Assembly: GCA_024401695.1 (NCBI GenBank)
Contig: JAKSKN010000012.1
Coordinates: forward strand, 1-64,000
Reading direction: 5' to 3'
Length of the DNA stretch: 64,000 bases
Source: Bacteroidales bacterium
GTDB lineage: Bacteria; Bacteroidota; Bacteroidia; Bacteroidales; UBA932
This document shows positions 10,701 to 18,848 of this stretch, one piece after another; the stretch's first letter is position 1; every line of letters begins with the position of its first letter. Under the pieces are notes generated by a model. That model ran no database searches, was not told the origin of the DNA, and was given only the letters and a program-made list of their open reading frames with translations. The translations under genes were made by a program, and so were the position numbers.

Positions 10701-10890
10701 CGTTCAGATTGTTCACACCGTTCTCGTCGGCCTTGGTGACTTCAAGGTCGGTGGCGACTACCGACAGCTCGATAAAGCTGCCACCCTCGTCAACTATACT
10801 CGGAGTGATTTCCCTGATTGTACAGGATACACCTGAGAGAAAGAGGATTGCGGAAAGTATGATATATGTAAATGATCTTCTCATATTCAT
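7756..10890 (-). CDS. Giant fimbria-associated lipoprotein with lectin-like (FISUMP-like) and FN3 domains
   Basis: This 1044-residue protein has a lipobox (LSGVSC, Cys 23) and T-K-A at 52-54. The N-terminal region resembles Mfa-like/DUF4906 proteins (VELPVTDG, HINLVLGILG). Around residues 690-770 the sequence WRLPTKAEVSYI, then GYYCATDN, then TRSVRCVYDDW, resembles the FISUMP/DUF1566 fold, which is C-type-lectin-like. One FN3 domain follows at about 817-905 (LTFNWDSVNGARGYEVS). The C-terminal 130 residues are of unknown fold. The gene starts by a TAATG overlap with its upstream neighbour and ends in an ATGA overlap, so it is tightly coupled to the 1232-residue protein. A role as accessory or tip adhesin is inferred. 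Confidence 0.7.
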   Translation of the reverse strand: MNMRRSFTYIILSAILFLSGVSCTIREITPSIVDEGGSFIELSVVATDLEVTKADENGVNNLNENLIKTIDYFIYKAGHADDEGAYLSGRITEQGPNYKQSNETIRINIEETVFNSVLMPKPADECDVYIVVNAPFELEDLPDTTSISNLRKMVVELDVTASPQNSFVMEGLGSVTLTSRMSKVVASGSINVQRVAAKHTLAIFVNESYPDDEGRTWTTQPKDMKVLLVNPVKNATLSGLFSDNESPEIVPFSDNNLHEKGRGCTAQTLDSRVYYSPAPFYSYPDEWSFNSGDEPYFLVELPVTDGNQFRSCYYKVLLKDNHLDRNTWNHINLVLGILGSFSPKVPTVDADATYFVFDWRDALKDLHTQDHDVEAAIREARYIMVPEPERVMDNLEALSISFTASHFCEIVSASAWNTRYNSTSGKFVRNDVASETVMSWFTVDNTNHIVEFLHELNNDIDDTNLDISPYNITLVLAHKDDHSFSEAINIVQSPAIIVTPELNEANDNGDTGLGTRGDVYVNGQERNFNWAWYNTVRDVRNDNGDLRGAEYMYVIETKIVPSGKGYIITDPRSTTPNKITPPATDDPNSGRIGNTYNLFDYSNPNVNASDQKLYVTGLPGLSDAPALFVQDGDYHVENGTDKRKMRYYYPAMTTKESEQFIAPKFRIASRFNSMGNIAPTWYDIVRRCATYQEAGYPAGRWRLPTKAEVSYIFALQKLGLIPEIFMHGSGDTQGYYCATDNFEFPEGQSELNFTGEIYQKTRSVRCVYDDWYWEQTDSKVNGKVNGTVQTTTGGRLPKEKYNQFTWGDMPRAGASAPDPIPVTKLTMGTVSCTSGNFYLTFNWDSVNGARGYEVSTSANGEWKSVGTATSYTMDGLYDDSATYTLYVRAVGDGTYYTTSDASVSQGNKLLAKTNIWKNDGSYGDPHNTFYPENGYRPYRFSLQNTWTGHSIATFDQSTWNIFKNNTFYIEITTGTSFNVYVATGSNKGGVSYGPDSSITHKINNNTYYLEINLNGQQDVIKNMDGENLLFTGEGYTMNRLFYFQ

Positions 10891-12389
10891 TATTGCTTCT
10901 GGATGACGAATGAATAATCATATTCCATATTTGTCCCAAGTACAGGATTGTCGGCATCAACCGAGCGGCCGTCAGGAAGGCGGACAGAAAAATGCAGCTT
11001 GAGGATATAGTCTCTGGCTATGTCTCCTGAAACCAAAGGCCTTATCTGGAACTCCGCCCGTGTGCCGTCGATAGTACCGGAACCGTTGATTATCTCGAAC
11101 GCCTCGACGTCGCAGAGCTTTGATACCATCCAGGTGCTGCCCCTTGGCGTATCAAGCCAGAAATTGCACTTGATCGGCAGGACGCCGGTGAAGAACACTT
11201 TCTTGTTTTCGAGATCCTTGTAGCAGTTCGCATCCTGGACGGACAACTCGTTGCCGTCGTGGATCGAGAGCGTGCCTTCTTCAAAGTCGACGTCGGTCTC
11301 GGTGTAGTTCCAAGGAAGTACGGTAAGCTTGACTGAAATGACCTTGTCGGCAAAGGATATGCTGATGTGATTGTGGACGCCGGCTTTCCACGCACCTTCA
11401 GGAATAGGCAGCGGAATCGTGCTCTGGTATGCGTCCTCGCCGGTGCCGATGGAATATGTGACGACGATCAGAGGATTGTTGTCACCGCCGGTTACACATT
11501 CCCCCTTGTCGTCGACGTAATATTCTGCATTAGGCTCCAGATCAAGAGAATCCTGAGGCCAGATGAGGAAAGGAACCACGTGATCCGTGTCTGCGGTGAG
11601 GATATTCGATACGGATCCGCCTTCTTCAAGTGTGATGCCCGGTGTGGTGACCAGCTTGCCTCTGGTGCTGCCCTTGGTGTAGGTGACGGCTGTTTTCGCT
11701 CCGCTGAAATCAACAACTGCCTTCTGTGTGTTGTACAGGCCCTGAACCGTAACATTGTCAATCGTGATGTCGCTCTTGATATAGTTTTCTGCACCGATGC
11801 TGATTGCGGAGAACAGATGGTTCATTTTCAGGTCAACCGGCAGGTGGGATGTGCTCTGACCATCCATCGTGCGGCTTATGATGTCTGAATACAGGAAGTC
11901 AAACTGAGGCGTTCCGGTATCCATCGTAAGCATACCGCTTGCCGGAAGGGTCAGTGTCTTTTCGGTATCGTCCATTTCAGGATTTGCACCAAAAAGATCG
12001 ACTGGTTTCAGATAGGTGTTTGCATCGAATGTGAACCATCCGAAGAACTTGTGTTCGCCGGTCCTGGTCCATTCGTATTCCTTGTTGTCAGGGAATTGCC
12101 ATTTGACGGAAGACTCAACTGTGGTTGCAGTAATGAAGTCGTCGATATACTTGACTTCTTTCGAGTCATAGCTGAGGAAGTCATAGACGTGGAGCTTGTT
12201 TGCGACTTTGTCGAAGTCGCTCTCGTTGATCAGGGCCTTGGTTGCCGGACCCACGGAGATGCCGAAATCAATCGCTTCTCCGGTGGTCTCGGGACCTGCC
12301 GGAACAGGATTGTCTAAAACCACACGCGCGCAGCCCGTCAAAAGGACTGCGGCGACCGCCGTAAGTATGTGTAAACGTCTGACGTTCAT
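10890..12389 (-). CDS. Fimbrillin-family lipoprotein, divergent long form (499 aa)
   Basis: A lipobox (AVLLTGC, Cys 20) and T-K-A at 50-52 match the rest of the array. The middle keeps the fimbrillin pattern (HKFFGWFTF; LKMNHLFSAISI in place of the usual LFRHALAK). The C-terminus differs: after VLPWNYTETDVDFEEG there is an additional domain of about 130 residues (NFWLDTPRGSTW, then EYDYSFVIQKQ) instead of the terminal FDPxVxDW motif. This looks like a specialised subunit, such as an adaptor between shaft subunits and the two large downstream lipoproteins. That role is inferred from order and divergence. Confidence 0.75.
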   Translation of the reverse strand: MNVRRLHILTAVAAVLLTGCARVVLDNPVPAGPETTGEAIDFGISVGPATKALINESDFDKVANKLHVYDFLSYDSKEVKYIDDFITATTVESSVKWQFPDNKEYEWTRTGEHKFFGWFTFDANTYLKPVDLFGANPEMDDTEKTLTLPASGMLTMDTGTPQFDFLYSDIISRTMDGQSTSHLPVDLKMNHLFSAISIGAENYIKSDITIDNVTVQGLYNTQKAVVDFSGAKTAVTYTKGSTRGKLVTTPGITLEEGGSVSNILTADTDHVVPFLIWPQDSLDLEPNAEYYVDDKGECVTGGDNNPLIVVTYSIGTGEDAYQSTIPLPIPEGAWKAGVHNHISISFADKVISVKLTVLPWNYTETDVDFEEGTLSIHDGNELSVQDANCYKDLENKKVFFTGVLPIKCNFWLDTPRGSTWMVSKLCDVEAFEIINGSGTIDGTRAEFQIRPLVSGDIARDYILKLHFSVRLPDGRSVDADNPVLGTNMEYDYSFVIQKQ

Positions 12390-12401
12390 ATATTGTCTTG
12401 C

Positions 12402-13691
12402 TTAAATACCAATTACCGCCGGGATGTAGTCCTCCATAGTCGGATCGAATGTCACATACCCGCCTCCCATATCAGGATCTGTCGGATCGACAGGGTAGTC
12501 GGGTCGCAAAGGGTCGCCCGTCCCGTTGCCTCCGTTCCCGTCGCCGTAGGCAGGGGATACCATTATGTAATATATGGTATGCTGGTTGATCTGCCAGGCC
12601 TCGACCGAATCCTTGATTCTCAGGTCGATGGTCCTGTTGATCCGTTCGGTCCCCATAGGCTCTTCAGGGCCTCCTTCGCAGGACCGGAATGTCTTGATGG
12701 TTATGCCGAGCTTGAGTTGCTGGACTCCACTGTCAAGCAACTGAGGTATCATATAAGTGTCCGGCATAATGTCCTGGAATCCACCGGTCACATATCCTTG
12801 CTCATTTCGTGAGAGTATGTCAAGGCGAAGACCGCCTTCCGGTACAGGCAGCGGTTCGTCAAATTTCCTGCTCCCTACAGTCCATACCCTGAAGTCGGTA
12901 GGAACGTTTCCCGCCATCTTGAACTTCGTCGGTCTGGCCCAGGCGAGAAGGCCATTGATTATCGGCTGCTTTTCCAGGGTGAAAGTCGCGCTTCCGTTCG
13001 TGGCGGCGCCCACGAACTGTGCGCTTGTCACGGTCACCTCCCAACGGGTGGTGTAATTCTTGCCGTCGGCGCCCCTTTCACTCTTGAGACTGTAGGTCTG
13101 GGCGGCCTTTATGCCGACTTTTGCAAGTGCGTGGTTGAAGATTGTGGGTACGCTGGTGTACCCTGCTTCTTCTGCCTGGTCAGGAATGAAGCTGTAACCG
13201 ACAGCCTTGCTGGCGTACATCAGGTCAACCTGTCCGTCATAGCTGCCGGGGATGCCGGTTTTCTTGCTGGTGACGTCGAAATTGGTGTATCTGATGGTGC
13301 TTGGGTCGATATAAAGGTAACCCTCGTCGACGACTCTCGGATAGTAGCAGATGAAATCTACGGTACCTGTGCTTGGCCAATAGACGGTGGTGTCGCGCGG
13401 GCTCCAGGCAACATTGTCGTGAAGGATGACCTTCTTGATGATGTCGAGATTCTCCATAAAGTATCCCTCGCGTGAAGTGGCCCAGGCATAGGCACCGAAT
13501 GAAGATCCGGTGAACTCTGCCCTGCTGCTGCCGTCATCTGCCTTCGTGACATACTTGGCCGGAGTGAACTGCACGCCGCCGGTGCTTTCCTTAAGGGAAA
13601 CGGCATCGGCGGAGAGGTCCGCTTTCGTGCAGGCTGCCAGTGCGGTGAGCGTGGCAATTGCGAGAACCGATATGTGAGAACTTATTCTCAT
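12402..13691 (-). CDS. Fimbrillin family protein (429 aa)
   Basis: The signal ends in TALAAC (Cys 21) and T-K-A lies at 49-51. The three array signatures are present: VYWPSTGTVDFICYYP (position of YYWPKxGxLxF), VPTIFNHALAKVGIKA (LFRHALAKV), and near the C-terminus VTFDPTMEDYI in place of FDPxVxDW. The segment before that end is rich in Gly, Asn, Pro and Asp (GDGNGGNGTGDP), possibly a flexible extension. It belongs to the Mfa-like/fimbrillin superfamily of lipidated pilin precursors. Only 3 nt separate it from the preceding fimbrillin gene, so it is co-transcribed. Confidence 0.85.
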   Translation of the reverse strand: MRISSHISVLAIATLTALAACTKADLSADAVSLKESTGGVQFTPAKYVTKADDGSSRAEFTGSSFGAYAWATSREGYFMENLDIIKKVILHDNVAWSPRDTTVYWPSTGTVDFICYYPRVVDEGYLYIDPSTIRYTNFDVTSKKTGIPGSYDGQVDLMYASKAVGYSFIPDQAEEAGYTSVPTIFNHALAKVGIKAAQTYSLKSERGADGKNYTTRWEVTVTSAQFVGAATNGSATFTLEKQPIINGLLAWARPTKFKMAGNVPTDFRVWTVGSRKFDEPLPVPEGGLRLDILSRNEQGYVTGGFQDIMPDTYMIPQLLDSGVQQLKLGITIKTFRSCEGGPEEPMGTERINRTIDLRIKDSVEAWQINQHTIYYIMVSPAYGDGNGGNGTGDPLRPDYPVDPTDPDMGGGYVTFDPTMEDYIPAVIGI

Positions 13692-13694
13692 CTA

Positions 13695-14837
13695 TTAGTA
13701 AGTGATATCAAATCCGGCGCCGGTGGTATCCCAGTTGGCGACCGTCGGGTCGAATGTCACCTCGTTGGTGAATGGCGTGACGGTGATCAGGTAGTCGGTA
13801 TAATTACCCATTCCCCAGGCAGGTACACCTTGTATTTCGCTGAGTTTCTGACTCCTGGTGATGGTCTCCTTCTGGGTTGGGACTGGATTTTCCTTCTTGA
13901 GGTCTTCGGCCATATAGTACTCGATGGAAATCTCGAGATCGAGGATCTGGTCCGTCATAACCTGCGGGATGTACATACGGCTGGCGATGAAGGTGACAGG
14001 GTCCGTCGGAACCGTGACGATGCCGTCGATCTGATCGTCGATATCCTCCTTGTCTTCAGTGGTGTTCCAACCGCTCCCGGCGTTATTGCTCTGCCAGATC
14101 CTGGTGCTTGCCGTGCTGCCGGCCTTGTTGAGGAAGAGGGCCAGATCGCCTTCGTTGCGGATATTCCTCAGCGTAGCGCTCTTGAAAGTGACGCGGGCGT
14201 AGACTGTGCTGTCCTGGTTGAAGTATGCGTTGGACACGATGCGGAAGCTTGCCTTGGCGAGAGCGTGGCGGAAGATTACCGGCACGCCGTTGTAGGCATT
14301 GATGCCGTCTTCTGCCTCGTTGAGCAGGGAGTTCACACACTTGATGGCCTTGTCGGAGAAGAGCAGGTCTTCTGTGCTTTCAGTCACCTTGAGGTGGGAC
14401 GTGATCTTGTTGGCCATACCGTCGCTGGCCTCGTTTCCGGCATCGTCGAGAACCTTGTACCAGCAGACACCATTATTATATGGTGCGAAGCAGAGGAAGT
14501 CGAGCGGATGCTCCTTTGGCCAGTAGTATGGGGTGACAGGCTTCCAGACATATTTGCCTTCACTCAGTTGCCTGGTGATGTTGGCGGCTTTCATCCAGTA
14601 TTCGGACACCGGGTCGCCGGTGAACCACGCGAATGCGCCGAAGCCGTTCGGGTCGGTGAATTCTGCACCGTGGAACGTGTCATCCGCCTTTGTCGCAGAC
14701 AACGCCTTGGCTACGGTGAACTTGAGTTCCTGTTTTGCAAGGGATTCGGGCAGTGTCGGCTCGCCGACATTGACCTTGCTGCAGGCAACAAGGGCAACAG
14801 TTGCAAATGCTATAGCGAAACCTTTATTCATATGCAA
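13695..14837 (-). CDS. Fimbrillin family protein (380 aa)
   Basis: Lipobox ALVAC (Cys 19 from the first ATG; a second ATG two codons later at 14831 gives a more typical N-terminus) and T-K-A at 49-51. Signatures: YYWPKEHPLDFLCFAPYNNG, VPVIFRHALAKASFRI and VTFDPTVANWDTT at the C-terminus. It is close in motif wording to the next gene upstream (14906-16162), which suggests a tandem duplication. The product would be a lipidated pilin subunit exported to the surface and polymerised after proteolysis. A weak hairpin lies in the 68-nt gap before this gene. Confidence 0.88.
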   Translation of the reverse strand: MHMNKGFAIAFATVALVACSKVNVGEPTLPESLAKQELKFTVAKALSATKADDTFHGAEFTDPNGFGAFAWFTGDPVSEYWMKAANITRQLSEGKYVWKPVTPYYWPKEHPLDFLCFAPYNNGVCWYKVLDDAGNEASDGMANKITSHLKVTESTEDLLFSDKAIKCVNSLLNEAEDGINAYNGVPVIFRHALAKASFRIVSNAYFNQDSTVYARVTFKSATLRNIRNEGDLALFLNKAGSTASTRIWQSNNAGSGWNTTEDKEDIDDQIDGIVTVPTDPVTFIASRMYIPQVMTDQILDLEISIEYYMAEDLKKENPVPTQKETITRSQKLSEIQGVPAWGMGNYTDYLITVTPFTNEVTFDPTVANWDTTGAGFDITY

Positions 14838-14862
14838 GTGTTATCGTTGTTTGTAAATTGGT

Positions 14863-14892
14863 GACTATGGTCGCGGTCAGGTGGCCATAGTC
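14863..14892 (-). terminator. Hairpin between fimbrillin genes (weak terminator or processing stem)
   Basis: GACTATGG at 14863-14870 pairs perfectly with CCATAGTC at 14885-14892, and the stem can be extended by a wobble pair. On the minus strand only ACCAATTT follows, so termination would be partial at best. The layout, including a GCGGTCA in the loop region, parallels the hairpin at 18798-18823. Confidence 0.45.
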
Positions 14893-14905
14893 AAAAGGGT
14901 TGACA

Positions 14906-16162
14906 TTAGTCAGCAACTACGATAGTGCCGGCTGCTGTTGTTGTATCCCAGAGTGATACTGCAGGGTCGAAGTAAATCTCATCGGTGAATGGATTGATGG
15001 TGATGAGATAGTTGGTCTTTGTACCCATTTTCCAGTATGGAGTGTAAGGGATGGTGTCGGTTGTCTTAGGAGAGCTCTTCATAGTTGAGAGCTTTGCAGT
15101 CCTCTCGTAGTCGCTGTTTGAATATGGAACAGCATTCTCGATAAGGCATACGTCAGGAGTGCCGACATTCTGAAGCTGGTCGCCGTGGTAAAGCTTGACA
15201 TTGACCTTGATGTAGAACTGCTGGTCGGTGAAGCCGTTGGCGAGATCGCTTGCTGAATGGTCGGTAAGAGCCTGAGGAAGTACGAAACGCTCTGCAAGAA
15301 CGCTCTGAGCCTCCTTGGTGATGATGTTGTCAGCTACAGGCCAGGCACAAGCGAAATTGTCGATATCAGCTGAGGTAGGTACTGAAGAAGAATACTTCCA
15401 TACACCGTTGGCTGCAGTCCACTTCTTGGTGTTGTCGGTAGCACCTTCAGATGAGAGGCTCATACTGAGTTCGCCCTTCTTGTAGACGTTCTCAAGACGG
15501 CCGTCGATCCAGGTGATGACAGCGACATTGTCCATAGCGTCATTTACGAGGATAGCCTGAACGTTGACGCTGACCTTTGCAAGAGCGTGACGGAAGATAA
15601 CCGGAACGCCGTTGTATGAATTGGTTCCATCAACGACCTGGTTGGTCTCGTTGTTGATGCAATCGACAGCTTTGTCGGAGTAGAGGTAATCGGCATTGTC
15701 AGGTGCGATGTTGGTGACAGATGCGGTGATGTTGTTGAGTTCACCCGGCTCTACGCTGTTGACCTGGAACCAGCTGGTGCCATTGTTATATGGAGCGAAG
15801 CAGATGAAGTCGAGGGAACCGCTCTTTGGCCAGTAGTATGTTGCACCATTGGCTTTCCATACGGTCTTGCTGTTGACAGCCTGCTTGGTGATTTCCTGAC
15901 CAAGTGCGCTGGAACCCATGAAATAATTGATCACGTTGTTGGTCTTCACATAGCCGTTCGCGTCCTTCTGCCAAGCCCAGGCACCGAAGTTGCTGTCGGT
16001 GTAAACTGAGCCTTCGAAGTTGGCTTTTGTGGATGACACAGCGTTGGCAACCTGGAAATCAATTTCCTGATTGCCGTTGGAAACCAATGGGGCGCTAGGG
16101 CTGACCTTTGCGCAAGCTGCCAGCACTACAACGGCAGCTGCAAAAATGATACTTTTCTTCAT
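14906..16162 (-). CDS. Fimbrillin family protein (418 aa)
   Basis: Lipobox VVVLAAC (Cys 17) and T-K-A at 45-47 (AVSSTKAN). Signatures: YYWPKSGSLDFICFAPYNNG, VPVIFRHALAKVSVNVQ and IYFDPAVSLWDTTTA near the end. The wording matches the downstream 380-residue paralogue at many points, including YSDKAVDCINNE against FSDKAIKCVNSL. It is a pilin-type lipoprotein precursor of the Mfa-like superfamily. The gap to the upstream fimbrillin gene is 41 nt without a promoter box I can see, so it is probably read from upstream. Confidence 0.88.
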   Translation of the reverse strand: MKKSIIFAAAVVVLAACAKVSPSAPLVSNGNQEIDFQVANAVSSTKANFEGSVYTDSNFGAWAWQKDANGYVKTNNVINYFMGSSALGQEITKQAVNSKTVWKANGATYYWPKSGSLDFICFAPYNNGTSWFQVNSVEPGELNNITASVTNIAPDNADYLYSDKAVDCINNETNQVVDGTNSYNGVPVIFRHALAKVSVNVQAILVNDAMDNVAVITWIDGRLENVYKKGELSMSLSSEGATDNTKKWTAANGVWKYSSSVPTSADIDNFACAWPVADNIITKEAQSVLAERFVLPQALTDHSASDLANGFTDQQFYIKVNVKLYHGDQLQNVGTPDVCLIENAVPYSNSDYERTAKLSTMKSSPKTTDTIPYTPYWKMGTKTNYLITINPFTDEIYFDPAVSLWDTTTAAGTIVVAD

Positions 16163-16203
16163 AATTTTAACAATAAGTACTTATTTGTAATGATAGTGAT
16201 AAT

Positions 16204-17574
16204 TTATTCTGAATAGATGGTGTATGGGTCTGCAGTAACCTTGTCCCAATCGTTGATTGCAGGATCGAAGAGGATAGGCTCGCCGTAAGGGCTGATGAGA
16301 AGCCTGTAGGTGTAGAATCCATTGATCTTCCAGGTGTCGATAGGTTCGGCTATGTTGTTCTTGGTGAGGGTGATTTCGTTGAGCTGAACCTTTACGTCAT
16401 CGTATTCGGTAGAAGAAAGGATGTAACCATCTTCGTCAAGTGCGAATACTGTGTAGTCAACAAGGAGATTTGAAAGGTCGTCGATGTTCTGAGGGAGCAC
16501 ATAGTACTCATCTCCGAGGTCGAGATAGTCGTTTTCAGCCTTGGTCTTGTCGTTATCCTCGAAGAAGTAAGGAAGGGCGTAAGTCTCGTCGAACTTATAG
16601 AAGAGGATAGGATTTCCGCTCTCATCCTTTTTGCCGGAATCTTTCGTGTCGGTGAGCTTGCCGTCATTTGTCATATCTTCGACGAAGTTGCCGCTGTTCT
16701 TGTGTGCGGTTGTAGTGTTCGTAGCCGGGATGAGCTCGTCGCCTGCAGTCCATACGATGGCAGTTGCATCGGCTGACTTGTAGCTTCCCTTGAGGTGGAT
16801 GTTGTCAACGGAAATGTCGTTGATGATGATTCTGAAGTCACCTGGAACAACGCCTTTTTCAGGCTTCTTGGCCTGCTTTGCCTGAAGCTTTACTTTAGCA
16901 AGCTTGTGACGGAAGAGCATAGGAACGCCCTTGGTGTAATAGGTGTCCTTCTTGTTTGCGGTCTGGTCGAACTGAGGATCGGCAACGAGGATGTCGTTGA
17001 GGTCGTTGGTGATACCGGTAGTGGTGGTATAGCCTTCAGTGCCAGGGAATTTGCCGTTCTCGTCAACGACGTTGCCGGTGGTGATGCGGCCGGAAGCGTG
17101 CTGGGCCTCTACGGTCTCAAGAACGGAATAGTCGGTGAACTTGACGCCTTCTGACTTCTTCTCAACAGCTGCGTAAGCGGCTACAGCGGATGGGTAGTAT
17201 GCATAGAATGAAAGCGTACCGGCCTTTGGCCAATAGTATGTATCATCTGTACGCCAAGCATTGGCGGTGATTTCCTGATTTGCTTCACGCCATGCTACAA
17301 TGTCGCCATAGATGAACCTTGAGTTTTCAGGGAGTGCGTCAGCAAGGTCCTTCCATTCTGTTGCTGAATAGAAGGAGAATACCTTGAACTCGCCACCGAG
17401 GTAGAAACGGAGCTCGTTTGCGCCTGCCTTGGTGCTGCTTACATAATTGTAGGCCTCGAAGGAAATAGGAGTGTCGATGTTCTGCTCCTGGTTTTTGACG
17501 GTGTCGTCAACATTGACTTTTGCGCAGGATGCCATTGCGAGGGCGGCTGCAGCAATAATAAGGGCTTTTTTCAT
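16204..17574 (-). CDS. Fimbrillin family protein (456 aa)
   Basis: Lipobox LAMASC (Cys 17) and T-K-A at 48-50. Signatures: YYWPKAGTLSFYAYYPSA, VPMLFRHKLAKVKLQAK and ILFDPAINDWDKV. The region between the second and third signatures is longer than in its neighbours and very rich in Asp, Lys and Thr (TNDGKLTDTKDSGKKDES), possibly a surface-exposed variable loop. It is separated by only 19 nt from the upstream fimbrillin and is presumably co-transcribed. Confidence 0.88.
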   Translation of the reverse strand: MKKALIIAAAALAMASCAKVNVDDTVKNQEQNIDTPISFEAYNYVSSTKAGANELRFYLGGEFKVFSFYSATEWKDLADALPENSRFIYGDIVAWREANQEITANAWRTDDTYYWPKAGTLSFYAYYPSAVAAYAAVEKKSEGVKFTDYSVLETVEAQHASGRITTGNVVDENGKFPGTEGYTTTTGITNDLNDILVADPQFDQTANKKDTYYTKGVPMLFRHKLAKVKLQAKQAKKPEKGVVPGDFRIIINDISVDNIHLKGSYKSADATAIVWTAGDELIPATNTTTAHKNSGNFVEDMTNDGKLTDTKDSGKKDESGNPILFYKFDETYALPYFFEDNDKTKAENDYLDLGDEYYVLPQNIDDLSNLLVDYTVFALDEDGYILSSTEYDDVKVQLNEITLTKNNIAEPIDTWKINGFYTYRLLISPYGEPILFDPAINDWDKVTADPYTIYSE

Positions 17575-17593
17575 GATACTGAATTATTGTTAT

Positions 17594-18736
17594 TTATATT
17601 TCACGTTCTGCTTCGTCTGCTTCTTCCCAGTCTACCACGGCAGGGTCGAAGGTGATCTTGTCAGGAGAATTAGGGTCCACAATGACGGTGTAGTTGTAAA
17701 CCTTGTTCTGTTTCCACTCGTCCAGAGGAGTTGTGGTGCCGGATAACTTGAAGGTGTTGAGCTTGAATTTTTCATTATTGCCTTCGTAGATATCAAGAAT
17801 AGTACCTTTGTCATTGCAGAAATAAATCACATAACTGAGCTCAACTACAGCAGAGTCTGTCAGCTTCTGAGGAAGAACCGACATTCCGCCTTCGATGTTG
17901 AGAAGACTGGATGCTTCAGTGGTTGACAGTTCGCTTTCGGTAGCGCTGTGTTTTGCCCCGATTTTCTGCAAAGCCGTTGAATTTGTATAGAGTCCGCTTC
18001 GGTCGACCGGATCTCCGGTAGTAGTCCAGGCGCCATTAAGCGTTGTATTTGCAGATGCATCGAAAATGAATTTGCCCGTTGTGTATATCTGTTTTATGGA
18101 CATTGACTTGATAAATGCATAGTGCTTTATGTTATCGGTCGATACGTTAGGCTTGAGCTTGGCGTTGAAATTAATCTTTGAGAGCACGTGGTGGAACAGC
18201 ATGGGAACGCCTTCTGTCACGTGTTGCTTGTCCTTGGCGTTGGCGCCTGTCTTGTCTATGGTGATATCTGAAACAAGAAGGTCGTCATCGATGTCAGATT
18301 TTACCTCATAATCCTTTATCTGGAAAAATTGGCTGCGGTCATTCTGATCAGTCATTAGGTAGGCATTACCTCTGCTCGTAGATGCCCAGCCAACGAAGGA
18401 GAGCTTGCCGGTCTTTGGCCAGTAGTACTCTGTTTTCGGGTTCCAGGAATCTTCTTGTTTCTGAACCTCCACATCGTGCATATATTCTACCGCTTCAGCC
18501 AAATCTATATCTTCCCAGCCTTCGTCTCCGGTGTAAAACGCTGTTACTCTGAATGTGCTTACGGGCATCTTCTGGTGTCCGTCAAGATCCGGGTCTGCCT
18601 TTGTCGCATTTTTGTATGTCGCAGCCTCGAAATTGATGAGCTGGTCGGACTCATCATCTGGGGCGCTGGCATTGAACTTCGCACAACCGGTGATTGCGAG
18701 AAGTGCGGCCAGGATTGTGAGTGAATACTTCTTCAT
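17594..18736 (-). CDS. Fimbrillin family protein (380 aa), first gene of an internal transcription unit
   Basis: Lipobox LAITGC (Cys 18) and T-K-A at 45-47. Signatures: YYWPKTGKLSFVGWAS, VPMLFHHVLSKINFNAK and ITFDPAVVDWEEAD. The acidic C-terminal tail (EEADEAEREI) resembles the tail of the DUF5119 protein upstream. Its start lies 7 nt after a TAACTTTG promoter box, and a terminator-like hairpin stands between that box and the preceding gene, so it probably begins its own transcript as well as receiving readthrough. Confidence 0.88.
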   Translation of the reverse strand: MKKYSLTILAALLAITGCAKFNASAPDDESDQLINFEAATYKNATKADPDLDGHQKMPVSTFRVTAFYTGDEGWEDIDLAEAVEYMHDVEVQKQEDSWNPKTEYYWPKTGKLSFVGWASTSRGNAYLMTDQNDRSQFFQIKDYEVKSDIDDDLLVSDITIDKTGANAKDKQHVTEGVPMLFHHVLSKINFNAKLKPNVSTDNIKHYAFIKSMSIKQIYTTGKFIFDASANTTLNGAWTTTGDPVDRSGLYTNSTALQKIGAKHSATESELSTTEASSLLNIEGGMSVLPQKLTDSAVVELSYVIYFCNDKGTILDIYEGNNEKFKLNTFKLSGTTTPLDEWKQNKVYNYTVIVDPNSPDKITFDPAVVDWEEADEAEREI

Positions 18737-18743
18737 AATAACT

Positions 18744-18789
18744 CAAAGTTAAAATAAATAATCGGTACTCGAGTTTTTAAATCGTAAAA
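18744..18789 (-). promoter_or_regulatory. Internal fimbrillin promoter with upstream box II
   Basis: On the minus strand TAACTTTG (18744-18751) matches the TAnnTTTG consensus 7 nt before the ATG at 18736. Twenty-four nt further upstream, 18776-18789 reads TTTAAATCGTAAAA on the plus strand. It differs by one base from the box at 24316-24329 and by two from the one at 21261-21274. Box I of those two promoters is absent here. Confidence 0.55.
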
Positions 18790-18797
18790 ACTTGTGA

Positions 18798-18823
18798 CCA
18801 GAAGCGCGGTCAAGCGCTTCTGG
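18798..18823 (-). terminator. Intra-operon terminator/attenuator hairpin
   Basis: A perfect 10-bp stem, CCAGAAGCGC (18798-18807) with GCGCTTCTGG (18814-18823), encloses a 6-nt loop. On the minus strand TCACAAGTTTTT follows. It lies 25 nt beyond the stop of the 410-residue fimbrillin gene and just before the promoter of the next one, so it probably limits readthrough into the distal genes. Confidence 0.6.
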
Positions 18824-18848
18824 CCTAAAAGACTATTGGCTGATATTA

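Noticed and set aside
12402-14856. Long plus-strand open frames opposite the fimbrillin genes
   Set aside because: They are antisense to well-supported lipoprotein genes, lack signal peptides or known motifs, and follow the complementary codon pattern.
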